From positions 248,001-312,000 of the forward strand of contig JADKIA010000003.1 of assembly GCA_016721465.1 (NCBI GenBank): DNA of 64,000 nucleotides. Reading direction: 5' to 3'. The DNA comes from Ideonella sp. GTDB lineage: Bacteria; Pseudomonadota; Gammaproteobacteria; Burkholderiales; Burkholderiaceae_C. A program made the translations under genes and the position numbers. The notes below the pieces were generated by a model. It worked only from the letters and a program-made list of their open reading frames with translations, did no database searches and had not been told where the DNA came from. This document shows positions 33,845 to 42,459 of the stretch, in pieces; within the stretch, counting starts at the first letter, position 1, and the number at the start of each line of letters is the position of its first letter.

Positions 33845-35039
33845 GGGGTTTCGGGTCGTCGAAGGACTGTGCCGCCCGCTCCAGCAGGCGCCCGGCCACG
33901 TGCCGTCCGCCCATGCCCACGGCCACGGCCACCCCCACGGCGATGGCACCCACCACGGCCGCAAAGGCAATGGTGACGATCTCCGACGGCAGGCCGGCCT
34001 GCCGCAGCGCCAGCGCGGCGGCGAAGAACAGGATGGCGCCGCGCGCCAGGCTGGCCAACACCGGTGCGTTGCGCGCCGCGCTGGACTCGATCATGCGGGC
34101 GGCCAAGGTGGCCAGCCACAAGCCCACCAGCAGCAGCAGCGCGGCCACCGCCACGCGCGCCAGCACCAGGCCCACCGTGGCCACGACGTCGGTGAGCACG
34201 GGCAGGCCGATCACCTCGCAGGCCTGGGTGAGGGCGACGAACATCACCGCCACCATCACCACCGTGCCGGCGAGCTCGGAGGGCTCACGCCCGCCGGCCC
34301 GCACGTTGCCGCTCAGGCCCAGTTTGGCGGGCAGCGTGTTGAAGCCCATGCCCGCCAGCACACCACCCGCCGCGCTGGCCAAGGCCCGGCCGATCAGTGC
34401 CGCCACGCCGAGAATGATGGCCGCCGAGATCACGCGCGGGATCATGTCGAACACCTTGTCCAGCAACTGGCCGACCGGCTTGGACACCGAGGCCAGCCCC
34501 AGCGCCTCGAGCGCCGCGGCCAGCGTGGGCAGCAGCAACAGCGTGAACAGCACCGAGCCGGCGATGCCCGCCAGGCTGTTCTTGCCCAGCGCCTGGCTCA
34601 TGCCCAGCTGGGCGGCCACTTTCTCCGAGCCGGCCGCTTGCAGCAGGCCGGTGACGATCTGCCGCACGATGCCGGCCACCAAGATGCCCACACCCAGGAT
34701 CACCGCCGCGCCGAACAGGTTGGGCAGGAAGCCCAGCATGCGCGACAGCATCGCGTTCACCGGATCGAGCAGGCCCTTGAGTTCCAGCGTGCCCAACAGC
34801 GCCGGCAGGGCGAACAGCCAGACGGCATAGCGCGCGATGTTGCCCAGCAGCGCGGACATGCCCGGGTGGTGCAGCCGCTCGTCGAGCCGTGCCTTGGCGC
34901 CGACACGCAGCAGCGCACCCTGGGCCACAAGCGCACCGATCCAGGCGACCACCAGGATCGCGAGTGCGCCCACCAGGCGCGGCGCGTAGGGGCCCAGCCC
35001 TTCTGCGAGCGATTGCATGAGGTGGCGAAAGGTTTCCAT
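33819..35039 (-). CDS. MscS-related membrane protein with conserved TM-helix repeats
   Basis: The ATG at 35039 gives 406 aa. The protein has about ten hydrophobic segments and repeated glycine/alanine-rich helices (PNLFGAAVILGVGILVAGIV; IPRVISAAIILGVAALIGRA) of the conserved-TM-helix type found in small-conductance mechanosensitive-channel relatives such as CmpX. The classical MscS beta domain and C-terminal cage are missing, and the tail after about residue 385 is short and charged. It starts an operon that overlaps the histidine kinase gene, then the regulator, with aqpZ beyond: a grouping consistent with osmotic or membrane-tension sensing. Whether it is a channel or a sensor partner is open. 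Confidence 0.8.
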   Translation of the reverse strand: METFRHLMQSLAEGLGPYAPRLVGALAILVVAWIGALVAQGALLRVGAKARLDERLHHPGMSALLGNIARYAVWLFALPALLGTLELKGLLDPVNAMLSRMLGFLPNLFGAAVILGVGILVAGIVRQIVTGLLQAAGSEKVAAQLGMSQALGKNSLAGIAGSVLFTLLLLPTLAAALEALGLASVSKPVGQLLDKVFDMIPRVISAAIILGVAALIGRALASAAGGVLAGMGFNTLPAKLGLSGNVRAGGREPSELAGTVVMVAVMFVALTQACEVIGLPVLTDVVATVGLVLARVAVAALLLLVGLWLATLAARMIESSAARNAPVLASLARGAILFFAAALALRQAGLPSEIVTIAFAAVVGAIAVGVAVAVGMGGRHVAGRLLERAAQSFDDPKPHDDQPLDR

Positions 35040-35205
35040 GGGGGTGAATCTCCAGGCGATGTTATGGACCAAAGCGGCAGCTGAAACCCGACCTTGGGCC
35101 AGGGAGGGCCCAACCAAAGTCGGGCAGCCCGATTGTGTGCGCAGGTCGCGGGCGCGCGGCAGCCACCCCGGTCAGGACCGGTGTTAGGGCCGCGGCGCCG
35201 GCCGG

Positions 35206-36390
35206 TCAGCCGGCCAGGTTGCCGTAGCGCGCCAGCAAGGCCAGTTCTGCGCGTGGATCCACGTTGACACGGGACAGGTCGCCGCGCACCTGCGGCAGGG
35301 CCAGCAGGCGCGGGTCCATCACCCGGTACCACAGCGCGGGCACGTAGGCCACCAGGAACATGCCGAAATAGCCGCTGGGCAGGCGCGGCAGCTCCGGGAA
35401 GTCGCGCAGGCACTGGTAGCGCCGCGACGGGTGGGCATGGTGGTCGCTGTGGCGCTGCAGGTGGAAGGTGGCCAGGTTGGTGACCAGGTGGTTGGTGTTC
35501 CACGAGTGCCAGGGTTGCGGCGCCTCATAGCGGCCATTGGCATCACGCTGGCGCAGCAGGCCGTAGTGCTCCACATAGTTGGCGGAGGTGAGCTGCCACC
35601 AGGCCACCACGTTGTGGATCAGCAGGAAGGGCAGCAGCTTCCAGCCAAAGGCCACCAGCAGGCCGCCTTGCAGCAGCGCGGTGATCAGGTAGGACTGCAG
35701 CATGGTGTTGTGCAGGCTGAACGGACGCTGCCCTTGCCCGCGCAGGCGCTCGCCCTCCAGCCGCCATGCGCGGCGCACACCGCCGGGCAGCTCGCGCAGC
35801 GCAAAGCGGTAGATGCTCTCGCCCATGCGCGAGCTGGCGTGGTCCTCCGGCGTGGCCACCCAGCGGTGGTGGCCGCGGCCATGCTCCACCGTGAAGTGCC
35901 CATAGGCCGGCACCGCGAGCACCAGGCGCGCCAGCCACTGCTCCAGCGGGTTGTGCTTGTGGCCCAGCTCGTGCGCGGTGTTCAGGCCCAGGCCGGCGTC
36001 GGTGCCGGCCACATAGGCCAGCAGCACCAGGGCCCACCACGACAGGTCGTGGGTGCCGGCCCATGCGGCGCAGGCGATCAGCGCCACGAAGTGCAGCGGC
36101 ACCGTCGCCCAGGTCAGCCAGCGGTAGTAGCGGTCGGCGTCCAGCTGCGGCACGACCGCCTCGGGCGGGTTGTTGGTGTCCTCGCCGATCCAGGCGTCGA
36201 GCAGGGGCATCAGGCCATAGCTGATCAGCAGCGGCAGGCCGAGGGCGATTTCCCAACCACTGAAATGATGCGCGGCCAAGCCCAGCAAGGGCATCAGCGG
36301 ATAGACCACCGACAGGCTCCACCAGATGCGCTTGCGATCCTGGTAGCGCACCGGCAGCCCGCCTTCGACGGCGGTGTACACATGGGTCAT
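35206..36390 (-). CDS. alkB: Alkane 1-monooxygenase (AlkB family)
   Basis: ATG at 36390, close after GGAGGATTCGA, gives 394 aa; the upstream 14 codons are not needed. It is an integral-membrane di-iron hydroxylase with the expected histidine boxes: NTAHELGHKHN, EHGRGHHRW and LQRHSDHHAHPSRRYQ, plus the NYVEHYGLLRQ motif. About six membrane segments precede and separate these boxes. The enzyme inserts oxygen at the terminal carbon of medium-chain alkanes using electrons from rubredoxin. No rubredoxin or rubredoxin reductase gene is adjacent, so these must be supplied from elsewhere. Related members act on other hydrophobic substrates. Confidence 0.9.
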   Translation of the reverse strand: MTHVYTAVEGGLPVRYQDRKRIWWSLSVVYPLMPLLGLAAHHFSGWEIALGLPLLISYGLMPLLDAWIGEDTNNPPEAVVPQLDADRYYRWLTWATVPLHFVALIACAAWAGTHDLSWWALVLLAYVAGTDAGLGLNTAHELGHKHNPLEQWLARLVLAVPAYGHFTVEHGRGHHRWVATPEDHASSRMGESIYRFALRELPGGVRRAWRLEGERLRGQGQRPFSLHNTMLQSYLITALLQGGLLVAFGWKLLPFLLIHNVVAWWQLTSANYVEHYGLLRQRDANGRYEAPQPWHSWNTNHLVTNLATFHLQRHSDHHAHPSRRYQCLRDFPELPRLPSGYFGMFLVAYVPALWYRVMDPRLLALPQVRGDLSRVNVDPRAELALLARYGNLAG

Positions 36391-36522
36391 TCGAATCCTC
36401 CAGGCCGCTCGGTGGAACCTGCCAGCCTGCATCGTAGGCGTCGTGACGTCGCCTTGTCACCCAGGCTTGCCCTGGGCTGGGCCGCTTGCCGGTTAGGCCC
36501 CACCCCCTGTTAGGCTTGGGCG

Positions 36523-37851
36523 ATGACTCTCGACCCCAGGCCAGCGCCAGCGCTGCAAACCGGTCCGCGCGTGGCCGTCGTCGGCGGCGGTCCGGCCGGG
36601 CTGATGGCCGCCGAGGCCTTGCTGCTGGGCGGGGCGCAGGTGGACCTGTACGACGCCATGCCCTCGGTGGGGCGCAAATTCCTGCTGGCGGGCAAGGGCG
36701 GGCTGAACCTCACGCACAGCGAGCCGATGGACGCCTTCGTGCGGCGCTACGGCGAGCGCGCCGATGCGGTCGCGTCCTGGCTCGAAGCGCTGGGCCCGCA
36801 GGCCCTGCGCGACTGGGCCCTGGGCCTGGGCGTGAACACCTTCGTGGGCAGCTCCGGGCGGGTGTTTCCGGCCGAGATGAAGGCCGCACCGCTGCTGCGC
36901 GCCTGGTTGCATCGGCTGCGCGCCAGCGGGTTGCGCCTGCACATGCGCCAGCGCTGGGCTGGCTGGGCGGCCGGTGACGGCGCCACGGCCTTGCGCATGG
37001 CCGGTCCGGGCGGCGAACACACCGTGCAGGCCGACGCCGTGGTGCTGGCGCTGGGCGGCGCCAGCTGGCCGCAGCTGGGCTCCGACGGCGCCTGGATGCC
37101 CTGGTTGGCCGCACGAGGTGTGGACCTGGCGCCGCTGCGGCCCGCCAACTGCGGCTTCGACGTGGGCTGGAGCGGCTACTTTGCGCAGCGCTTTGCCGGC
37201 GCGCCGGTCAAGAGCGTGAGGCTGGTGTTTGTCGACGCGCGTGGACAGCGCTTCGATCGCCCGGGCGAGTTCGTCGTCACCGCGGGGGGCATCGAAGGCA
37301 GCCTGGTGTACGCCGCATCCGCGCTGATCCGCGACGAGATCGGCCGCAGCGGGTCGGCCACCATCCACCTGGACCTGGCCCCCGGTCGCGACGAGGGGCG
37401 CCTGGCCGCCGCCCTGGCCAAGGGCCGTGGCGCGCGATCGCTGCCCAATCACCTGCGCGAGCAGGCCGGCCTGGACGGGGTGAAGGCGGCCCTGCTGCGC
37501 GAACGCTGGTCGGCCGATGAGCTGGCCCAGCGCGTGGCCCAGGCGTCGGCCGAGCTGGCCCACGAACTCAAGGCCTGGCCGGTCACGCTGAAGGCGCCGC
37601 GCCCGTTGGTCGAGGCCATCAGCACCGCCGGCGGAGTGAAGCTGGAGGCGCTGGACGAACGGCTGATGCTGCGCGCCTTGCCCGGCGTGTTCTGCGCCGG
37701 TGAGATGCTGGACTGGGAGGCCCCCACCGGCGGCTACCTGCTCAGCGCCAGTTTTGCCAGCGGTCGCGTGGCGGGGCGGGGCGCGCTGCAGTGGTGCCAG
37801 CAGTGCCGCGGCGCCAATGCGCCGGACGCGCCGATGCGCCAGACCGACTGA
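36523..37851 (+). CDS. NAD(P)/FAD-dependent flavoprotein, HI0933/YhiN type (TIGR03862-like)
   Basis: This 442-aa protein starts with a dinucleotide-binding fold (PRVAVVGGGPAGLMAAEALL, residues 15-34). Family hallmarks follow: MPSVGRKFLLAGKGGLNLTH, SSGRVFPAEMKAAPLLRAWL, ALGGASWPQLGSDG and the C-terminal GEMLDWEAPTGGYLLSASFA. Members bind FAD tightly and lack an assigned reaction; the best-studied relative, BaiN, acts on bile-acid derivatives in clostridia. The length fits the Pseudomonas PP_4765-like subgroup. It faces away from alkB and is followed by a regulatory region for the next operon, so it is probably monocistronic. Confidence 0.85.
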   Translation: MTLDPRPAPALQTGPRVAVVGGGPAGLMAAEALLLGGAQVDLYDAMPSVGRKFLLAGKGGLNLTHSEPMDAFVRRYGERADAVASWLEALGPQALRDWALGLGVNTFVGSSGRVFPAEMKAAPLLRAWLHRLRASGLRLHMRQRWAGWAAGDGATALRMAGPGGEHTVQADAVVLALGGASWPQLGSDGAWMPWLAARGVDLAPLRPANCGFDVGWSGYFAQRFAGAPVKSVRLVFVDARGQRFDRPGEFVVTAGGIEGSLVYAASALIRDEIGRSGSATIHLDLAPGRDEGRLAAALAKGRGARSLPNHLREQAGLDGVKAALLRERWSADELAQRVAQASAELAHELKAWPVTLKAPRPLVEAISTAGGVKLEALDERLMLRALPGVFCAGEMLDWEAPTGGYLLSASFASGRVAGRGALQWCQQCRGANAPDAPMRQTD

Positions 37852-37993
37852 GTGGCCGTCGGCATGGCCCGTCTGCGCCGCTCGGTTGAGGCCGCCTCGC
37901 GGCCAGCCGGCCCGCGATGCTTAAGTCGACTGTTTTGATCGGGTAATCGCGCAATCCCCGGTTCAGGGATAGCATTGATTCCGTAATGAATCA

Positions 37994-38013
37994 TGGTTTC
38001 AAATATGAAACCA
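37994..38013. promoter_or_regulatory. IclR-type palindromic operator candidate
   Basis: TGGTTTCA (37994-38001) and TGAAACCA (38006-38013) are perfect 8-base arms with a 4-base spacer AATA, in an unusually AT-rich stretch 37 bases before the start of the first gene in the 38-50 kb cluster. Symmetry and size fit IclR-family sites, and an IclR gene is in the cluster (42456-43298). Confidence 0.65.
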
Positions 38014-38050
38014 ATTGGCGTCGCGGTTCGAAGCCACCCATCGGAGTGCC

Positions 38051-38869
38051 ATGAGCGTTTTCCCTGCACCGGATCCCTCGACCCAAGCCCCGGCGATCGA
38101 GTTCATTGGCGTGGAAAAGCGATTCCCGCCTCGCGGTGCCTCGGGCGAGGTGCTGGCTGCACGCGATGTCACATTCGCCATCCAGCCCGGTGAGGTGGTG
38201 TCGATCATCGGCCCCTCGGGCTGTGGCAAGAGCACCCTGCTGAACCTGGGCGCCGGCCTGGCCCGGCCGTCCGCCGGCACCGTCAAGGTGGCGGGCGAGA
38301 CGGTCACCGGACCCAACACGCACGTGGCCTTCATGCTGCAGAAAGACCTGTTGATGCCCTGGCGCAGCATCGCGCAAAACATCGAATTCGGCCTGGAGTT
38401 GCGCCAGGTGCCCCAGGCAGAGCGCCAGGCCACCTCGGCGCGGCTGCTCAAGCAATGCCACCTCAGCGGCTTCGGCGAGCACTACCCCAATCAACTGTCC
38501 GGCGGCATGCGCCAGCGTGCGGCACTGGCCCGCACGCTGGCGGTGGACCCGCTGGTGTTGCTGATGGACGAGCCCTTCTCGGCGCTGGACGCGCAGACCA
38601 AGATGATCCTGCAGCAGGATCTGGCGCGCACCGTCAAGGAAACCGGCAAGACGGTGCTGCTCATCACCCACGACCTGGCCGAGGCGGTGGCGCTGTCGGA
38701 CCGTATCCTGGTGATGAGCGAGCGGCCCGGCACCATCATCGAGCAGATCACGGTGGACATCCCCGGCCGCGACAGCCCCATGCACCGGCGTACGCACGAG
38801 CGCGTGGCCGGCTATGTGGCCCACCTGATGAGCCTGCTCAAGCTCGACGCCAACGCCGAAGTTCACTGA
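38051..38869 (+). CDS. ABC transporter ATP-binding protein (SsuB/TauB-like)
   Basis: ATG at 38051 follows CGGAGTGCC and gives 272 aa; an upstream TTG frame would run through the operator. Walker A GPSGCGKST is at about residues 57-65, the Q-loop in FMLQKDLLMPWRSI with the MPWR motif is typical of the nitrate/sulfonate/taurine class, and the signature LSGGMRQRAALARTL and Walker B LLMDEPFSALD follow. It powers the importer whose binding protein and permease are the next two genes. First gene of the rightward 14-gene cluster. Confidence 0.92.
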   Translation: MSVFPAPDPSTQAPAIEFIGVEKRFPPRGASGEVLAARDVTFAIQPGEVVSIIGPSGCGKSTLLNLGAGLARPSAGTVKVAGETVTGPNTHVAFMLQKDLLMPWRSIAQNIEFGLELRQVPQAERQATSARLLKQCHLSGFGEHYPNQLSGGMRQRAALARTLAVDPLVLLMDEPFSALDAQTKMILQQDLARTVKETGKTVLLITHDLAEAVALSDRILVMSERPGTIIEQITVDIPGRDSPMHRRTHERVAGYVAHLMSLLKLDANAEVH

Positions 38870-38926
38870 CCCGAGCGCTGGCCGACTGGTGCAGCGATCT
38901 GCCATTCACCCCAACTCCACAACGCC

Positions 38927-39934
38927 ATGACCATCGAAACCCGCTCTACCGTCCGTCGCCTCTGCCTGGCCGTGCTGGCCGCTTTCGCCGTCGGTGCGCC
39001 CGCAATGACCCAGGCCCAATCTCAGCCCAAGGCTCAGGAAGTGACCTACCTGTTGCCGGCCCCGGGCACCTTGCCGGCGTTTGGCCCTTGGATGCTGGCC
39101 CAGGCCAAGGGCTACTACGAGGCCGAGGGCCTGAAGGTCACCTTCGTTTCCGGCCGTGGTGGCGTGGACGTGGCCAAGCAGGTCGGCGCCGGCAACGCGG
39201 TGATTGGTGGCGCCATCGGCGACACGCCCATCATCGCCCGCGCCCAGGGCGTGCCGGTGAAGGTGGTGGCGGTGTTGGGTGCCGGCTCGCTGATGCAACT
39301 GGTGACGCACGAAGACGCGCACATCGACAGCCCGCGCGAGCTGCGCGGCAAGACCATCACCGCACTGGCCTATACCGACACCACCTACTACGCCCTGCTG
39401 GGCATGCTCAGCAAGTCGGGCCTGACCAAGAACGATGTCGACATCCAGGCCGCCGGCCCGGCGGGCGTGTGGCAGCTGTTCGTCAACAAGAAGGCCGTGG
39501 CCATGGCCTCCACGCCGGACTGGACCGTCAACGCCATCGAGGCCGGCGCCAAGGTCAGCATCATCCCGGCCGACGTCTACTTCAAGAGCATGGCGCAAGG
39601 CATCCTGGCGTCCGACGAGACGATCCAGAAGAACCCGCAGCTGATTCAGAAGCTGGTGCGTGCCACGCTCAAAGGCATGAAGGACATCATGACCAACCCC
39701 AAGGAGGCGGCCAAGGTCTACGCCGCGCACGTCACCGTGCACAAGGGCAAGGAAGCCAGCATCGAGCGCATGTTCGAGATGTACAACAAGTACGTCTACG
39801 CCAACCAGAAGGTGCTGGGCCAGATGGACGAAGCGCGGTTGGGCGAGCTGCAGAAGTTCTACGTCAGCAACGCCATCGTGCCCAAGGAAGTGCCGCTGAA
39901 GGACCTGTACACCAACCAGTTCGTCGGGAAATGA
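38927..39934 (+). CDS. ABC transporter substrate-binding protein (NMT1/SsuA-like)
   Basis: A 335-aa periplasmic protein with a signal peptide (LCLAVLAAFAVGAPAMTQAQ). The mature protein has the NMT1/THI5-type start YLLPAPGTLPAFGPWMLAQA then KGYYEAEGLKVTFV, and the binding loop VIGGAIGDTPIIARAQGVPV. The late motif YKYVYANQ-like helices lie at the C-terminus. This fold binds small organic anions, pyrimidines, sulfonates or aromatic acids. The lone genomic partner set is the ATPase upstream and the permease downstream. The stop codon is followed at once by an 83-base dispersed repeat. Confidence 0.9.
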   Translation: MTIETRSTVRRLCLAVLAAFAVGAPAMTQAQSQPKAQEVTYLLPAPGTLPAFGPWMLAQAKGYYEAEGLKVTFVSGRGGVDVAKQVGAGNAVIGGAIGDTPIIARAQGVPVKVVAVLGAGSLMQLVTHEDAHIDSPRELRGKTITALAYTDTTYYALLGMLSKSGLTKNDVDIQAAGPAGVWQLFVNKKAVAMASTPDWTVNAIEAGAKVSIIPADVYFKSMAQGILASDETIQKNPQLIQKLVRATLKGMKDIMTNPKEAAKVYAAHVTVHKGKEASIERMFEMYNKYVYANQKVLGQMDEARLGELQKFYVSNAIVPKEVPLKDLYTNQFVGK

Positions 39935-40017
39935 CCCACCCCCGAAGCGCCTTTTGCGCCTCCCCCTCAAGGGGGCGACGCCAGCAGCCCGGCAAAGCCG
40001 GATCTGCGGCGTCCACT
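39935..40017 (+). repeat. Dispersed GC-rich intergenic repeat, copy B
   Basis: These bases align with the sequence right after the phnS2 stop (copy A, minus strand 4590-4507), including GCGCCTCCCCCTCAAGGGGG, GCCAGCAGCCCGGCAAAGCC and TGCGGCGTCCACT. Both copies sit immediately after a binding-protein stop codon and before another gene of the same importer operon. Confidence 0.75.
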
Positions 40018-40058
40018 GGGTGCCGCACGAGATCAACGCCGCGGACGGGAGTCCTGAA

Positions 40059-40844
40059 ATGAACGACGCAAGCAATTCCTCTGGCACCGCGCTGTGGAGC
40101 CTGGGCGTGCTGGTGGTGTTCCTGCTGGCCTGGCAATTCGGCCCCGGCGTGCTGGGCGTGCCCGAATTCGTGCTGCCGCCGCTGTCCAAGGTGGTGGACG
40201 AGGGGCTGCGCATCTGGAGCGGCGAGAAGCTGCTGTGGCACGCCGGCATCACCGCGCTGGAGGTGGTGGTGGGCTTCGTGCTGGGCTCGGCACTCGGCGC
40301 GGCCATCGGCTACGCGCTGGGCCTGTCGCCGCGGGTCGAGGCGGTGCTGTCGCCCTACCTGCTGGCGCTGCAGATTGCACCCAAGGTGGCCTTCGCGCCA
40401 CTGTTCGTGATGTGGCTGGGCTACACCGTCTACCCGAAGATCCTGGTGGCCGTGCTGATCGTCTTCTTCCCGGTGCTGATCAACGTGCTCTCGGCCATGC
40501 GCACCATGGACCACGACATGATCAACCTGGCGCGCTCGTTCTCGGCCACCCGCATGCAGGTGTTCTTCAACGTCGAGTACCCGACGACGCTGCCGGCGCT
40601 GTTCTCCGGCCTGCGCATCGCCAGCACGCTGGCGGTGATCGGCGTGGTGGTGGGTGAACTGGTCGGCGGCAACATGGGCCTGGGCTACCTGTTGGTGTTC
40701 TTCGAGGGGCAGGGCAACACGTCTGGTGTGTTCGTCGTCATCGCCGCGCTCACCGTCATCGGCATCGCGGCCTACTACGCGGTGGTGATGGCCGAGCGGC
40801 GAGTGCTGCACTACTTGCCCAGCGCCGAGCGGCGCGCGGGTTGA
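40059..40844 (+). CDS. ABC transporter permease (SsuC-like)
   Basis: ATG at 40059 follows GGGAGTCCTGAA, giving 261 aa; the open frame upstream to 39954 covers the repeat and is not coding. Six membrane segments and the EAA-type loop MDHDMINLARSFSATRMQVF are seen, with VEYPTTLPALFSGLRIASTL after it, as in sulfonate/nitrate-type permeases. It assembles with the ATPase (38051) and binding protein (38927). The stop is eight bases before the next start. Confidence 0.9.
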   Translation: MNDASNSSGTALWSLGVLVVFLLAWQFGPGVLGVPEFVLPPLSKVVDEGLRIWSGEKLLWHAGITALEVVVGFVLGSALGAAIGYALGLSPRVEAVLSPYLLALQIAPKVAFAPLFVMWLGYTVYPKILVAVLIVFFPVLINVLSAMRTMDHDMINLARSFSATRMQVFFNVEYPTTLPALFSGLRIASTLAVIGVVVGELVGGNMGLGYLLVFFEGQGNTSGVFVVIAALTVIGIAAYYAVVMAERRVLHYLPSAERRAG

Positions 40845-40852
40845 GCCGAACG

Positions 40853-41602
40853 ATGCCTGAAATCCTGCTGTCCGAAAGACGCGTCCTGGTCACCGGCTCG
40901 GCGCGCGGCCTGGGCGAGGGCTTCGCGCGGGCCCTGGTCGCCGCCGGCGCCCGTGTGGTCGTCAGCGACGTGCTGCACGAGCGCGGCCGTGCGCTGGCCG
41001 CCGAGCTGGGTCCGGCTGCGCGCTACGTGCCGATGGACTTGGCCGATCCGGCCGACGTGCAACGCGGCGTGGCCGAGGCCGCGCGGTGCTGGGATGGCCT
41101 CGACGGCCTGGTCAACAACGCGGCCATCACCAACTCGGGCGGCAAGACGGCCGAGCAGATCACGGTCGACACCTGGGACCGCGTGATGGAGGTCAACGTG
41201 CGCGGCACCTGGTTGGTCACCAATGCCGCGCGGCCGCACCTGGCCGCCAGCGGCAGCGGGCGCATCGTCAACATCGCCTCCGACACCGCGCTGTGGGGCG
41301 CGCCTCGGCTGCTGGCCTACGTGGCCAGCAAGGGCGCGGTGATCGCCATGACGCGCACGCTGGCGCGCGAACTGGGGCCCGACGGCACCACCGTCAACGC
41401 CATCGCGCCGGGCCTCACCTTGGTGGAAGCCACCGAATACGTGCCCGCCGAGCGGCACGAACATTACCGCGCCGGCCGCGCCATCCAGCGCCCGCAGCTG
41501 CCCGAGGATGTGAACGCCGCGATGCTGTTCCTGCTGACGCGGGGCAGCGGCTACATCACGGGCCAGGTGCTGCCGGTCAACGGCGGCTTCGTCATGAATT
41601 GA
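40853..41602 (+). CDS. Short-chain dehydrogenase/reductase, canonical
   Basis: ATG at 40853 gives 249 aa; a TTG overlapping the permease stop at 40841 is an alternative. The NAD(P)-binding motif TGSARGLGEG is near residue 15, NNAA in GLVNNAAITNSG, and the catalytic serine, tyrosine and lysine occur in IVNIASDTA and LAYVASKGAV. Aspartate in VVSDVL at the end of strand two suggests preference for NAD. The C-terminus GQVLPVNGGFVMN is typical. Likely oxidises a hydroxyl group in the pathway encoded by this cluster. Substrate unknown. Confidence 0.88.
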   Translation: MPEILLSERRVLVTGSARGLGEGFARALVAAGARVVVSDVLHERGRALAAELGPAARYVPMDLADPADVQRGVAEAARCWDGLDGLVNNAAITNSGGKTAEQITVDTWDRVMEVNVRGTWLVTNAARPHLAASGSGRIVNIASDTALWGAPRLLAYVASKGAVIAMTRTLARELGPDGTTVNAIAPGLTLVEATEYVPAERHEHYRAGRAIQRPQLPEDVNAAMLFLLTRGSGYITGQVLPVNGGFVMN

Positions 41603-41613
41603 CGGGACGACAG

Positions 41614-42459
41614 ATGAGCTTCCAAGCCTCGTTGTCCGGAATTCCGCTGCAATCGGCCCACGCCGACGGCGGCGTGCTGCGCTACCGAGTTGCAGGGCGA
41701 AATGGACGCGTCACACACGTGTTGCTGCACGGCATCGGCTCGGCCTCGGCAAGCTGGGTGCTGCAACTGCAGGCGGCACAGGGCGACGACCGCGTGCAGC
41801 TGCTGGCCTGGGACGCGCCGGGCTATGGCGCCAGCAGCGCGCTGCCGGCCGAATCGCCCCGGGCGACCGACTACGCGGCGCGTCTTTGGACCTGGCTGGA
41901 CGCCGTCGGCGCCACCGAGCCGGTCGTGCTGGTGGGCCATTCGCTGGGCGCTCTGATGGCCACGCGGGCGGCGGCCGAGCGCCCCGATCGCGTCGGCCGC
42001 CTGCTGCTGCTGGCACCGGCGCGGGGCTACGGCAGCGCACCGGCGGCCGAGCGCGAGCGCCGCCTGAACGAGCGCCTGGCCACGCTGCAATCGCTGGGCC
42101 CGGCCGGTATGGCCGACCGGCGTGCCGCCGCGATGCTGTCGCCCAATGCCTCGGCCGAGCAAGTCGCTTTCGTGCACGACACCATGGCGCAGGTGGTGCC
42201 TGCGGGCTACGTGCAGGCCGCGCGGCTGTTGGCCGGAGGCGATCTGATCGGCGATTTGCTGCGGGTCCGCTGCCCCATCGCCGTCGCATGCGGCGCTGCC
42301 GATACCATCACGCCGCCCGAAGCTTGCGCGGCGGTGGCCCAGGCGGCCGGCGTTGCACTGCAGGACTTGGGCCCCGTGGGTCATGCGTGCCCGCTGGAAG
42401 CCGCCGCGGCAGTCAACCAACTGCTCGGCCTCGACCCCTCACCACGGCTTGCCCCATGA
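41614..42459 (+). CDS. Alpha/beta-fold hydrolase
   Basis: ATG at 41614 gives 281 aa. The fold is clear: oxyanion loop LLHGIGSASASW, nucleophile elbow VLVGHSLGALMA, a likely acid in CGAADTITPPE and the histidine in GPVGHACPLE, a complete triad. Relatives include C-C bond hydrolases (MhpC/BphD type), lactonases and esterases. Position between an SDR and an IclR regulator, 11 bases after the former and overlapping the latter by four bases, makes it a pathway enzyme, possibly for ring-opened or ester intermediates. Confidence 0.87.
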   Translation: MSFQASLSGIPLQSAHADGGVLRYRVAGRNGRVTHVLLHGIGSASASWVLQLQAAQGDDRVQLLAWDAPGYGASSALPAESPRATDYAARLWTWLDAVGATEPVVLVGHSLGALMATRAAAERPDRVGRLLLLAPARGYGSAPAAERERRLNERLATLQSLGPAGMADRRAAAMLSPNASAEQVAFVHDTMAQVVPAGYVQAARLLAGGDLIGDLLRVRCPIAVACGAADTITPPEACAAVAQAAGVALQDLGPVGHACPLEAAAAVNQLLGLDPSPRLAP

